Positions 28,222 through 36,757 of a DNA stretch of 64,000 nucleotides are shown piece after piece. The first letter of the stretch is position 1. Each line of letters starts with the position of its first letter. The notes beneath the pieces are model-generated. The model had not been told where the DNA came from and searched no databases. It worked only from the letters and a program-made list of their open reading frames with translations. Source of the DNA: Nocardiopsis algeriensis (GTDB lineage Bacteria; Actinomycetota; Actinomycetes; Streptosporangiales; Streptosporangiaceae); assembly GCF_014203695.1 (NCBI RefSeq), contig NZ_JACHJO010000006.1, positions 62,001 to 126,000 of the forward strand. Reading direction: 5' to 3'. The position numbers were made by a program, and so were the translations under genes.

Positions 28222-28914
28222 GTGAGGTCCACCCCCCGGACCGCGGTCCCCCGCACGCATTCCCCGCTTCCCCGCCTCCGGCGCGCCCTGGCCGCGGTCG
28301 GCGCCCTCGTCCTCGCCGTGTCCCTCGGCTGGTCGGCCCCCGCCGCGGCCGACCACGTCCTGCCCCCGGGCATCCCCAGCACCTCCGGTGCCCAGAGCCA
28401 GCTCGCCTCCCTCACGGTCCGCGCCAAGGGACCCCAGACCGGCTACGACCGCAGCCTCTTCCCCCACTGGGCCGTCGTCGACAGCCCCTGCACCGCCCGC
28501 CAGCACGTCCTGCTCCGCGACGGGCACGACGTGGTGGTGGACTCCGGCTGCCAGCCCACCTCCGGGCGCTGGTACAGCTCCTACGACAACGTCTGGTGGG
28601 GCGGCGCCGTCTCCCAGATCAGCGTCGACCACATGGTTCCGCTCAGCGAGGCGTGGAAGACCGGCGCCGCCTCCTGGAGCACCGCCAAGCGCCGCGACTT
28701 CGCCAACGACGTCCGCTCCCCGCAGCTGTGGGCCGTCACCGCCTCGGTCAACAGCTCCAAGGGGGACAAGGACCCCTCCCAGTGGATGCCGCCCAACACG
28801 GCGATCCACTGCGACTACGTCAAGGCCTGGGTCAACGTGAAGTACCGCTACGGCCTCACCGTCACCTCCTCGGAGAAGTCCTCGATCCAGAACACGATCA
28901 GCAGGCGCTGCTGA
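28222..28914 (+). CDS. Secreted HNH-family endonuclease
   Basis: The protein has 230 residues and a Sec signal peptide: basic RRLRRAL region, hydrophobic core about residues 21-38, and cleavage near AAA-DHV (about 43-44). The mature part has the beta-beta-alpha-metal motif VDHMVPLSEAW (D136, H137) and AVTASVNSSKGDKDP (N177, K180), as in DUF1524/GmrSD C-terminal type nucleases secreted by actinobacteria. It probably degrades extracellular DNA or acts on competitors. GTG start with AGGAGAGAAC just upstream. A hairpin follows. Confidence 0.85.
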   Translation: MRSTPRTAVPRTHSPLPRLRRALAAVGALVLAVSLGWSAPAAADHVLPPGIPSTSGAQSQLASLTVRAKGPQTGYDRSLFPHWAVVDSPCTARQHVLLRDGHDVVVDSGCQPTSGRWYSSYDNVWWGGAVSQISVDHMVPLSEAWKTGAASWSTAKRRDFANDVRSPQLWAVTASVNSSKGDKDPSQWMPPNTAIHCDYVKAWVNVKYRYGLTVTSSEKSSIQNTISRRC

Positions 28915-28920
28915 CCCTCG

Positions 28921-28948
28921 CGGCCCGCCCCGGCCCAGGGGCGGGCCG
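28921..28948 (+). terminator. Hairpin terminator after the HNH nuclease gene
   Basis: An 11-bp stem with a six-base loop, seven bases after the stop codon. Confidence 0.7.
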
Positions 28949-29004
28949 ACCGCTTTCCGGCGCGCCGCAACCCCGTCCGCTTCTACGGCCGCAGCCCCAT
29001 ACCG

Positions 29005-29019
29005 CACTATGGGGGATGG
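29005..29019 (+). promoter_or_regulatory. Shared secretion-locus element, copy 2
   Basis: CACTATGGGGGATGG, 62 bases upstream of the VirB4-like start. It matches the element at 21299 except for one base change and one added G. Confidence 0.4.
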
Positions 29020-29081
29020 CCGCGGACGCGCCCGGCACATCGGGCCCGTCCGCCAAGCGACGCGACCAGGAGGCACGAGAG

Positions 29082-31541
29082 ATGACCGGTACATGGGGGA
29101 CCCGCGGCGCCACCCGGCTCGCGGTCCGCTACTTCGACGACCGGGTGCTGTTCAGCGACAGCGAGGCCTGGGCCTACTTCCGGCTGCCGACGGTCTCCTA
29201 CGAGTTCACCACCCCTGAGGAGCGCCAGGCCCTCGCCACCAACATCACCATCGCGCTCGCCGCCATCCGCATGAACGACGCCGAGGTCCACCTGCGCGTC
29301 GCCCACCGCACCTACCCCGCCGCGGACTGGGCCACCCGCCTGGACACGACCTCCGACTCCGGCCCCGGCTGGTTCGACTACCTGGAGGAGACCTACCGCC
29401 ACGTGTGGGCCAAGGACTTCTGGAGCAAGGAGGTCTACCTCGGCGTCCGCCTGGGGCTGCGCAGCTCCGGTGTCGGGCTCGGCCTCTTCTCCCAGTTGTT
29501 CGGGGCCTACCAGCGCACCGAGCAGGCCCTCGGCATCAACGACGACGCCGTCGACGACAAGGAGATCGCCCGCTGGACCGACCAGTCCGAGCGGCTGGGC
29601 CGCGCACTGGCCGCCAGCTCCCTGCACGCCCGCCACGCCACCTCCGACGAGATCGCCTGGCTCCTGCGCCACGCCGTCACCGGCTCCTCCGAGGAACCCC
29701 GCACCTCCGCCGCTGGCCGCCGGACCTGGGGACGCGGCGAGATCGAGGCCCTCGTCGACGGCACGATCCACAACGGCCGCTCCCTCCTCCGCCTCGAACA
29801 ACCCTCCGGCTCCACCTACGTCGCGTTCCTGTCCTTCGCCCGCTTCCCCGACCTCATGCCCTTCCCCGACGGCGAACCGTGGATGCACCACGCCGACTCC
29901 CTGCCGTTCCCGGTGGAGATGTCCCTGCGCATGAAGCTCATCCCGCCCGCCAAGGCCTCCAAGGACGTCGGCCGCAAGCTCGCCCACGCCCGCGACATGG
30001 ACGCCCACATCCGCGAGGCCGGGGTGGAGGCGCCCATCGCCCTCGCCGAGCAGATCGACGCCGCCCGCATGCTCGAACACGGCATCACCAAGGAGCGGCT
30101 GCCGTTCGTCTACGGCTGGCACCGCCTCATGGTGTCCGCCCCCACCGAGCGCCTCCTCGGCCAGCAGGTCGAGGCCGTCATCGAGCACTACCGCGACATC
30201 GGCATCGACGTCGTCAACTCCACCGGCGACCAGTTCTCCCTCTTCAACGAGTCGCTGCCCGGCGACCGCATCCGCCTCGGCGCCTACGCCCAGCGCCAGC
30301 CGCTGCGGACCATCGCGGGCGGCATGCCCACCGCCACCGTCGACGTCGGCGACCGCGTCGACGCCGGAGGCGGCGGCTGGATCGGCCCCTACATCGGCGA
30401 GACCATCGGCCGCACCCGCTCCATCGTCCACTTCGACCCCATGGTCGCCGCGGCCCGCAACCGCCCCACCGCCATCGCCATCACCGGCGAGCCCGGCGGC
30501 GGCAAGACCACCCTGGCTCTGCTGCTCATCTACCAGCTGGCGCTGCGCGGTGTCACCGTCGCCGCCATCGACCCCAAGGGAGACGCCGAGTCCCTGGTCG
30601 AACTCCTCCAGCGGCGCGGCCGCAAGGCCCGCATCATGTCCCTGGGCTCGGCCGAGCCCGGCCTGCTCGACCCCTTCGCGTTCGGCGACGACCTGGCCGC
30701 CAAGAAGACCATGGCCACCGAGACCCTGCGCCTGCTCCTGCCCCGCATGAGCGAGGAGCGCGAGTCCGCCATGATCCAGGCCGTGGCCGCCGTCGCCAAC
30801 CAGCCCCGGCCCTCCCTGGCCAAGGTCGTCGACCACCTCTCCTCCGCCGAGGACGCGGCCTCGCGCAACCTCGGCGCCGTGCTCTCCTCCATGTCGGAGA
30901 TGCGGCTGGCCTCCGTCTGCTTCGACCCCCAGGGCGAGGCGCAGATCGACACCGAGGGCTGGACCACCGTGTTCACCCTCGGCGGCCTCACCCTGCCCGA
31001 CTCGGGCGTGGGCCGCGACGACTACTCCTACGAGCAGCGCCTCTCGGTCGCCCTCCTCTACCTGGTGTCGCAGTTCGCCCGCCGCCTCATGAACGGCCTC
31101 GACCGGCGCCTGCCCAAGGCGATCTTCCTCGACGAGGCCTGGGCGGTCACCTCCACACCCGAGGGCGCCAAGCTCGTCCCCGAGGTCTCCCGGATGGGCC
31201 GCTCCCGCAACACCGCCCTCATCCTCGTCTCCCAGAACGCGGGCGACCTGCTCAACGAACAGGTCACCAACTGCCTGTCCTCGGTGTTCGCGTTCCGCTC
31301 CAGCGAGCGCTACGAGGTAGAGAGCGTCATGGCGCTGCTGGGCGTGGAACCCACCGAGGACCACCTGGCGGTGCTGCGCAACCTCGGCAACGGCGAGTGC
31401 CTCTTCCGCGACCTGGATGGCCGGGCCGCGCGCATCGCCGTCGACCTCGTCTCCGAGGACCTCCTGCGCTGGCTCGACACCAACCCGACCCGCAGGCGCC
31501 CCCGCGACCCGGGCCTGGCCACCGCCCCCTCCGACGGCTGA
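29082..31541 (+). CDS. SCO6880-family VirB4-type secretion ATPase
   Basis: The protein has 819 residues. The N-terminal half (SEAWAYFRLPTVSYEF onward) resembles the SCO6880 family of Streptomyces. The C-terminal half is a VirB4/TraC-type motor: Walker A GEPGGGKTT (469-477), a DPKGDAESL segment, Walker B AIFLDEAW (680-687) and a sensor-like ILVSQNAGDL. It should power assembly or substrate transport in the T4SS-like machine. The ATG at 29082 is chosen for AGGAGG eight bases upstream; the in-frame ATG at 29016 has none and overlaps the shared element. Confidence 0.88.
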   Translation: MTGTWGTRGATRLAVRYFDDRVLFSDSEAWAYFRLPTVSYEFTTPEERQALATNITIALAAIRMNDAEVHLRVAHRTYPAADWATRLDTTSDSGPGWFDYLEETYRHVWAKDFWSKEVYLGVRLGLRSSGVGLGLFSQLFGAYQRTEQALGINDDAVDDKEIARWTDQSERLGRALAASSLHARHATSDEIAWLLRHAVTGSSEEPRTSAAGRRTWGRGEIEALVDGTIHNGRSLLRLEQPSGSTYVAFLSFARFPDLMPFPDGEPWMHHADSLPFPVEMSLRMKLIPPAKASKDVGRKLAHARDMDAHIREAGVEAPIALAEQIDAARMLEHGITKERLPFVYGWHRLMVSAPTERLLGQQVEAVIEHYRDIGIDVVNSTGDQFSLFNESLPGDRIRLGAYAQRQPLRTIAGGMPTATVDVGDRVDAGGGGWIGPYIGETIGRTRSIVHFDPMVAAARNRPTAIAITGEPGGGKTTLALLLIYQLALRGVTVAAIDPKGDAESLVELLQRRGRKARIMSLGSAEPGLLDPFAFGDDLAAKKTMATETLRLLLPRMSEERESAMIQAVAAVANQPRPSLAKVVDHLSSAEDAASRNLGAVLSSMSEMRLASVCFDPQGEAQIDTEGWTTVFTLGGLTLPDSGVGRDDYSYEQRLSVALLYLVSQFARRLMNGLDRRLPKAIFLDEAWAVTSTPEGAKLVPEVSRMGRSRNTALILVSQNAGDLLNEQVTNCLSSVFAFRSSERYEVESVMALLGVEPTEDHLAVLRNLGNGECLFRDLDGRAARIAVDLVSEDLLRWLDTNPTRRRPRDPGLATAPSDG

Positions 31542-31679
31542 GGCGGCGCCCCGGCGGGGCGGTGTGTCCGAGAGACGGGTTCGAGGAGGCACCCGGCGGG
31601 AACCCCTACAGTGCCGGGGAATCCCCCGACCTCCCGGCCCCGCACCGCCCCCCACCGGCACACTCACGAGGTACCGCCC

Positions 31680-32723
31680 ATGAGTGAGGACGTCCACCGG
31701 CCGCGACCCGTCGTCGACCCCCACCTCCCCCCGCCGCTGCGGGAGGAACTCCTGCGCGGGGCCGAGGAAGGCGCGGACCCGCCCCTCAGATGGCCCAGCG
31801 GAGAGACCGTCACCCGCAGCGCCCGGCTGCGCGAGGGCGTGATCCAGCTCCTCGCGGTCGGCACCGCCCTCGTCCTGTCCCTCGTCGTCGCGGGCTGGTA
31901 CCTCGGCCTGTTCGTGGCCGGGGTCGGCCTCCTGGCCCATTCCGCCTCCCTCGCCCTGCGCCGGGACGCCCACCCCGCGGCCCGCGCCGCCGCGGCCCTC
32001 ACCGCCGCGACCACCGCCGTCGCCGCACCCCTCTGGCTCCTGGACGCCCTGCCGCCCGAACCCCCGCTCGCCGTGCCCTGGGCGGTGTTCGGCGCCCTCG
32101 TCCTCCTCGTCACGGCCGACACCCTCACCTCCGGCGTCCAGCGCAGCCTCCGGGAGCGCCTCGGCGAGCACACCGGCCGCGTCGTCCTTCCCGACGACCT
32201 CGGCCCCTCCGGCTGCCGGCTCCTGGCAGAGGTCCAGCGCGTCGTCGACCGGGTCGAGGAGGCCGGGCGCGAGATCGGCGGGGACTCCCTCGACACCGAC
32301 CGCGCCCTGGCCGTCCTGCGGGACCAGGAGTGGCGCATCGCCTCGCTCCTGGCCCGCCAGCGGGAACTGCGCCGCGACCACCTGCGCCGCCGGCACAAGG
32401 CCTCCTCGGCCCGCGTCCGCGAGGCCCTGCGGCCCCAGCGCGAACACCTGGACGCCGTCGAGGAGGCCGTCCGGAGCCGCGTCGCCGAGATCACCGGGTA
32501 CGGCGACCTGGTGGAGCAGGCGGTGGCCGCCCACCGCGAATGGGAGCAGTGCCAGGAGGCGGCCGACTCCACCGCCGAGTACGCCGAGCACCGGGCCTCC
32601 GCCGCGTTCCTCGGCACCCCGTCGCCCGAGGTCGGGGAAGTCGCCCGGAGCGCCGAGGCGGCCCGCAGGGTCCGGGACGAGAGGGTCGGCCTCCTGGCGG
32701 GGTACACCCTCCCCGCCGGCTGA
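31680..32723 (+). CDS. Membrane protein with C-terminal coiled coil, unknown function
   Basis: The protein has 347 residues. A Pro-rich start is followed by about four membrane helices (in the ranges 52-90 and 105-155). The rest is long and highly charged, rich in Arg and Glu, and probably coiled coil (about 165-345). I recognise no family. The ATG at 31680 has GAGGTACCGCCC upstream. It follows the VirB4-like gene in the same direction after 138 bases, so it may be an accessory secretion component, but only position supports that. Confidence 0.7.
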   Translation: MSEDVHRPRPVVDPHLPPPLREELLRGAEEGADPPLRWPSGETVTRSARLREGVIQLLAVGTALVLSLVVAGWYLGLFVAGVGLLAHSASLALRRDAHPAARAAAALTAATTAVAAPLWLLDALPPEPPLAVPWAVFGALVLLVTADTLTSGVQRSLRERLGEHTGRVVLPDDLGPSGCRLLAEVQRVVDRVEEAGREIGGDSLDTDRALAVLRDQEWRIASLLARQRELRRDHLRRRHKASSARVREALRPQREHLDAVEEAVRSRVAEITGYGDLVEQAVAAHREWEQCQEAADSTAEYAEHRASAAFLGTPSPEVGEVARSAEAARRVRDERVGLLAGYTLPAG

Positions 32724-32810
32724 GGCGGCCGGGCACGCACGCTCCGCGGGCGCCCGGCGTCCCGGACCGGCCGTCCCGCGGACGTCCCCGGTCTCTGCGA
32801 TATTGGCTCC

Positions 32811-34130
32811 ATGAACGAGCCCGGAACGACGAACGCTCCCGCGGACCGGGGGACTCCGTCCGGCCGCGTGCCCCGAACGGCCGCGGACGCGCCGGACCCA
32901 GCGGCCTCCGACCTCCTCGCCACCCTCCGCCGGAACCTGGCGACCCGTGTCGCCTCGGGCCGGGGCGGATACGTCGAGCTCCTCGACCAGGCCCGGCGGG
33001 ACCTCGCCGACCTCGCCGACCCCGACGAACCCGAGGACGTCCGCGCCGCCCTGCCCGGACTCGTCGCCTCCGCCCTGGCCGGACACGCCCGGCGCGGCCG
33101 CCGCCGGCCCTCCCGCACCGACACCGAGCGCCTCACCCGCGCCTTCCGGGCCCTGGACGCCTGCGGGATCACCGCCCGCGAGGAGTTCCGGTGCTGCTCC
33201 ACCTGCGCCCGCGCGGAACTGGGCGACGTGGCCGAGGCCGCCGGAGCGCGCGGCTACGCCTTCTACCACTGGCAGGACGCGGAGGTGGCCGCCGCCGGCG
33301 GGGCCCTCGCGGTGGGCTTCGAGTCCCGCCACCCGCTCCGCCGCGCCGCCGTCGGCGAGGAGGTCGCCGAGGTCCTGCGCGCGCACGGCCTCACCGTCCA
33401 CTGGGACGGCGACCCCGACCGCAGGCTCGAGATCGCCATGGACTGGGACCGGCGCCGCCACGGCCGCCTGGCCGCCTTCCCCGAGCCGGAGGACCCCTCG
33501 GAGCCCCGCCTCACGGTCGCCTTCACCAACCCCGGCCCCTACCGGCTCCCCGGCTGGCTCACCCGCTACGAGGGCCGGGTCGCGGTGTCCGACCTCGCCC
33601 GGATGGTGCTGCCCTGGCTGCCGGCCGGAGTGGTGGCCGCCGTCACCGGCGCCGGCGGTACCGAGGCCCGCATCGAACGCGACTTCGGGTTCCTGCGCGT
33701 GGCCGGCGGCCCCGACCTGCCCCGCGACCGGGTCGAGGAGCACCTCGGCCGCTGGGCGGTGTGCGGGACCTGGCCCCCGCCCGCCTCGCCCGATCGCGGC
33801 GGCGTGCTCGACGTCACCTACTTCGACGCCTCCGGCGAGGGCTCCGTCGACTCCCCCGAGCCGATGGACGGCACCGCGGCCCGTGACCTCCTCTACCGGC
33901 TCACCCCCGTCGAGGGGACGTTCGCGGTCTTCACGGCGCACACCGGCGCGGTGGTGCAGATGATGTGGGAGAGCGGGATGCGCCTGTGGATGGAGGAGCT
34001 GTCGGACGGAGGAAGCGCCGCGGGCCGCCACGTCTCCCTCCCCGAGGCCGAGGAGGTGGTCCGCGTCCTGGACGCGGAGGGCCGCTCCGCCCTGGCCGAC
34101 CTCGGTGAGCTGAGCCCGCCCGCCTGGTGA
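32811..34130 (+). CDS. DUF6891 domain protein
   Basis: The protein has 439 residues. The central part contains the DUF6891 hallmark: RALDACGITAREEFRCCSTC and a following GYAFYHWQDAEVA segment, with a cysteine cluster that may bind metal. A second domain of about 200 residues ends with a WMEEL-containing stretch. The N-terminal 30 residues are disordered. The function is unknown. The ATG at 32811 has no ribosome site and is preceded by an AT-rich GATATTGG, so the mRNA may be leaderless. It converges on the kinase gene with ten bases between stops. Confidence 0.7.
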   Translation: MNEPGTTNAPADRGTPSGRVPRTAADAPDPAASDLLATLRRNLATRVASGRGGYVELLDQARRDLADLADPDEPEDVRAALPGLVASALAGHARRGRRRPSRTDTERLTRAFRALDACGITAREEFRCCSTCARAELGDVAEAAGARGYAFYHWQDAEVAAAGGALAVGFESRHPLRRAAVGEEVAEVLRAHGLTVHWDGDPDRRLEIAMDWDRRRHGRLAAFPEPEDPSEPRLTVAFTNPGPYRLPGWLTRYEGRVAVSDLARMVLPWLPAGVVAAVTGAGGTEARIERDFGFLRVAGGPDLPRDRVEEHLGRWAVCGTWPPPASPDRGGVLDVTYFDASGEGSVDSPEPMDGTAARDLLYRLTPVEGTFAVFTAHTGAVVQMMWESGMRLWMEELSDGGSAAGRHVSLPEAEEVVRVLDAEGRSALADLGELSPPAW

Positions 34131-34139
34131 GACCCCGGC

Positions 34140-35840
34140 TCAGCCGAGGCCGAAGTAGGCCCGCGCCCGCCTCGGGACGGTCAGGAGACCGCCCAGCACC
34201 AGCTGGAACAGGAGGATCGCCGCGTAGAACGGCAGCTGCGCGGGCGCGTGGACCAGCATGACGAACATGTCGAGCACGAGCATGACCGACACCAGCAGCT
34301 GCACCAGGACCACGGCCCCGTACAGCAGGCGTGAGCGCGTCGCCATGCAGGAGGCGGCGAACGCCGAGAACAGCCCCCACCCGCCCAGGACCGCGACCGA
34401 TCCCCAGCCCTCCCCGCTGCCGAGTGCCTCCGCCGTGAACAGGGCGACGAGCACGACCACGTAGAGCGCGTTGGCCCCGAGCATGACGACGGCGGCCGTC
34501 ACCGGCAGGGACATCCGTCCCGCCGGACGGGAGTTCCGCCGCGACGCGGGGCGCCCTGCCCGGTGCGCCCGGTCGATGCGGCCGGCAGCGCCGGGAGGAG
34601 GTGCGGTGGAAGCGTCCCGCCCGTGCGCCCAGGCCCCGGGCGGGACGGAGGCGTCGTAGGCGGTGTGCGCGGTGTGCGGTCCGCCAGGAGCGCCGTATGC
34701 GGTGTGGGGCCCGCCGGATGCGGGGACACCCGGGGCGGGGATCCCCTGCGGGGCCGCCGCCGGTAAGGCACCGCCGCCGGCCGGGGCGGCCGTCAGAGGA
34801 GCCGGACCCCCAGGGGGCGCGAAAGCAGGCCCGCCGTGCTCCGTGTGCGCTCCACCCGGGGCAGCGTGCGGGGGAGGGGGCCCCGCAGGTGCGGGGGTGC
34901 CGGAGGCGGGGGTGCCGGGCAGCGGTGCCGGAGGCAGTGCGGCCGCGGAGGTACCCGGGGCGGGAGCCCCCGGCGGAAGCGCGGCCGCCGCTCCCCGGGC
35001 GTCAGGCGCCGGGCTGCGGTGTTCCGCCGCACGCTCCAGGATCTCCAGGGCCTCGTCCGCAGTGGGCCTCGCGGACACGTCCCGGGTGAGCAGCGCCCCG
35101 ATCAGCTCCCGCAGCGGGGACCCCTCGGGCACCGACAGCCTCGGCGGCACCGGCCCGGCGAGGACCGCGTTCACGGTCCCCGTGACGGTGGACCTTTTGA
35201 AGGGGGACCGCCCCTCCAGCAGGAGGCACAGGGTCACCCCCAGGCTCCACAGGTCGGAGGCGGGCAGCGCCCGCTCACCGTCGAACCGCTCGGGCGCCAT
35301 GTACTCGGGCGAACCGACGTACACACCCGTCTTGGTCAGCGCGGTGGTGCCGTCCATGTCCGCGATCCCGAAGTCGGTCAGGACGATCCGCCCGTCCTCG
35401 GTCGCCATGACGTTGGCCGGCTTGACGTCCCGGTGCGTGACCCCCGCCCCGTGCGCGGCGGACAGACCGCCCAGCAGCGCCCGCGCGATCCGCTCCACCT
35501 CCTCCTCGGACAGCGGGCCGTCCTGCACCCGGTCCCGGAGGGAGGAACCGCTGAGCAGCTCCATGACGATCCACGGGGTGCCCTCGTGCTCGAACACGTC
35601 GTGCACGGTCACCACCGACCCGTGCCGGATCCTGGCGGTGGCCCGCGCCTCGCGCAGCGTGCGCTCGCGCGCCTGCGCGCGCTCCTCCTCGGACATCTGC
35701 TCGGGGAGGGAGACCTCCTTGACGGCGACGTCCCGTTCCAGGGCGGGGTCCCAGGCGTGCCAGACGGCGCCCATTCCGCCCGCACCGAGCTGTTCCCGCA
35801 GCTCGTAGCGGCCGACGGAGGAACGGCTGGGGGAGGACAT
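34140..35840 (-). CDS. Hanks-type Ser/Thr protein kinase with four-helix membrane tail
   Basis: The protein has 566 residues. The kinase domain (about 10-275) is complete: glycine loop GAGGMG, K41 in VAVKEV, HRDVKPAN (136-143), DFG (156-158) and a YMAPERF motif. A Pro/Ala/Gly-rich linker of about 150 residues leads to four hydrophobic helices at the C terminus. It probably sits in the membrane and phosphorylates regulatory proteins; no extracellular sensor domain is visible. The ATG at 35840 is preceded by AAGGGA at ten bases. It lies inside the secretion locus but faces away from the VirB6-like gene. Confidence 0.9.
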   Translation of the reverse strand: MSSPSRSSVGRYELREQLGAGGMGAVWHAWDPALERDVAVKEVSLPEQMSEEERAQARERTLREARATARIRHGSVVTVHDVFEHEGTPWIVMELLSGSSLRDRVQDGPLSEEEVERIARALLGGLSAAHGAGVTHRDVKPANVMATEDGRIVLTDFGIADMDGTTALTKTGVYVGSPEYMAPERFDGERALPASDLWSLGVTLCLLLEGRSPFKRSTVTGTVNAVLAGPVPPRLSVPEGSPLRELIGALLTRDVSARPTADEALEILERAAEHRSPAPDARGAAAALPPGAPAPGTSAAALPPAPLPGTPASGTPAPAGPPPPHAAPGGAHTEHGGPAFAPPGGPAPLTAAPAGGGALPAAAPQGIPAPGVPASGGPHTAYGAPGGPHTAHTAYDASVPPGAWAHGRDASTAPPPGAAGRIDRAHRAGRPASRRNSRPAGRMSLPVTAAVVMLGANALYVVVLVALFTAEALGSGEGWGSVAVLGGWGLFSAFAASCMATRSRLLYGAVVLVQLLVSVMLVLDMFVMLVHAPAQLPFYAAILLFQLVLGGLLTVPRRARAYFGLG

Positions 35841-36757
35841 GGAGGGGGAGTCCCTTCGATGGGGAAGGAAGAACGCTTCCGCCAATGTAGTCGAGAAAAC
35901 CGGCAGGGCGGTCCTTTCCGTACCCGCTGTAACCCGTGTACCGGCATGTCCGGTCACCCTCGGAAAGGCCGACGCGGGGACGGAGTTTCCGACCGCCGGC
36001 GGAAGGACCGCGCCCGGACGCGGCTGCCCGGGCGGGGAGCGCCGCCCCGGACGGCGTGCGCGCGCCCGGGGAGGCCCCTTCTTCGGGGGAAAGAGCCGCC
36101 AAAGGCAACCGGGAGAGGGCGCGTTCCGTCGTCTCCCGTGGGCCGGGGAAACGGATGGGGAGGAAGGGGAGAAAGAGGGCATGGCCCCGCTCACCGGGAA
36201 GCGGTGGAACGGTCTGCGGTACGGGCCGCTCGCACTGCCTGGAAAAAGTCACCCGGAAGCACGGAAGCCCTGAAACCGCAGGCGATTCCGGTACTGGTTT
36301 CGGCCCTACGACAACGTGCACCGGGGCGCACTCAGAAGAGGAAACCCTGCGCGGTGAGTTGTCCGGTTGTCTGCTGAGTGTCCACTTCCCCTCTTGCTTC
36401 GCGATGTGATGCCCGTCATAGTCACCTTGTGGGTAGCAAATTGTGGCCTTGCCGCTTTTGGGTGTTGTGGACAACCGTTCATGTCCACTACCTGCGGAAA
36501 CATGGATACGTAACCCCTTTGTCGCCCCACGTCGGGGCACTTCTGGGGTACGAACCGGAAAAGTCACTGCGTTGTATCCACCCGCCGGAGCGGTGTTGGC
36601 GCACCATGGAGGATGGGGTAAAGACATGCGGGGGCCTTGTGGTCGCCTGCGATCCCGTGCTCGGCCTACCGCCGGCAGGGGTGGTCCAGGCGATCGGTGG
36701 GGCCCCGATGTCTGCCATCGGCCACCAGGGCACGGACCACGACGCAGGAGCCAGCAG
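35841..36757. other. Long divergent intergenic region before the VirB6-like gene
   Basis: About 917 bases. The first 400 are GC-rich and lead into the kinase gene. From about 36,290 to 36,570 the sequence is clearly AT-richer, with hallmarks of promoter DNA. The shared element lies at 36602-36626. Open frames here have no ribosome sites or recognisable product, so I list no gene. The long leader (about 130 bases after the element) could carry RNA-based control; I could not identify a riboswitch. Confidence 0.55.
36602..36626 (+). promoter_or_regulatory. Shared secretion-locus element, copy 3
   Basis: CACCATGGAGGATGG then GGTA and GACA. Compared with copy 1 (21299) the core and both trailing blocks are kept, with three bases inserted. 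It lies 131 bases before the VirB6-like ATG. Confidence 0.4.

Noticed and set aside
28222..28914. HNH nuclease as a substrate of the neighbouring secretion system.
   Set aside because: It has an ordinary Sec signal peptide and its own dyad and terminator; nothing ties it to the secretion genes except position.
29007..34031. A very long open frame (about 1670 codons) on the minus strand across the VirB4-like and following genes.
   Set aside because: It is the antisense shadow of high-GC genes with clear motifs on the plus strand; its translation is repetitive Gly/Ala/Arg/Val/Glu without any domain.
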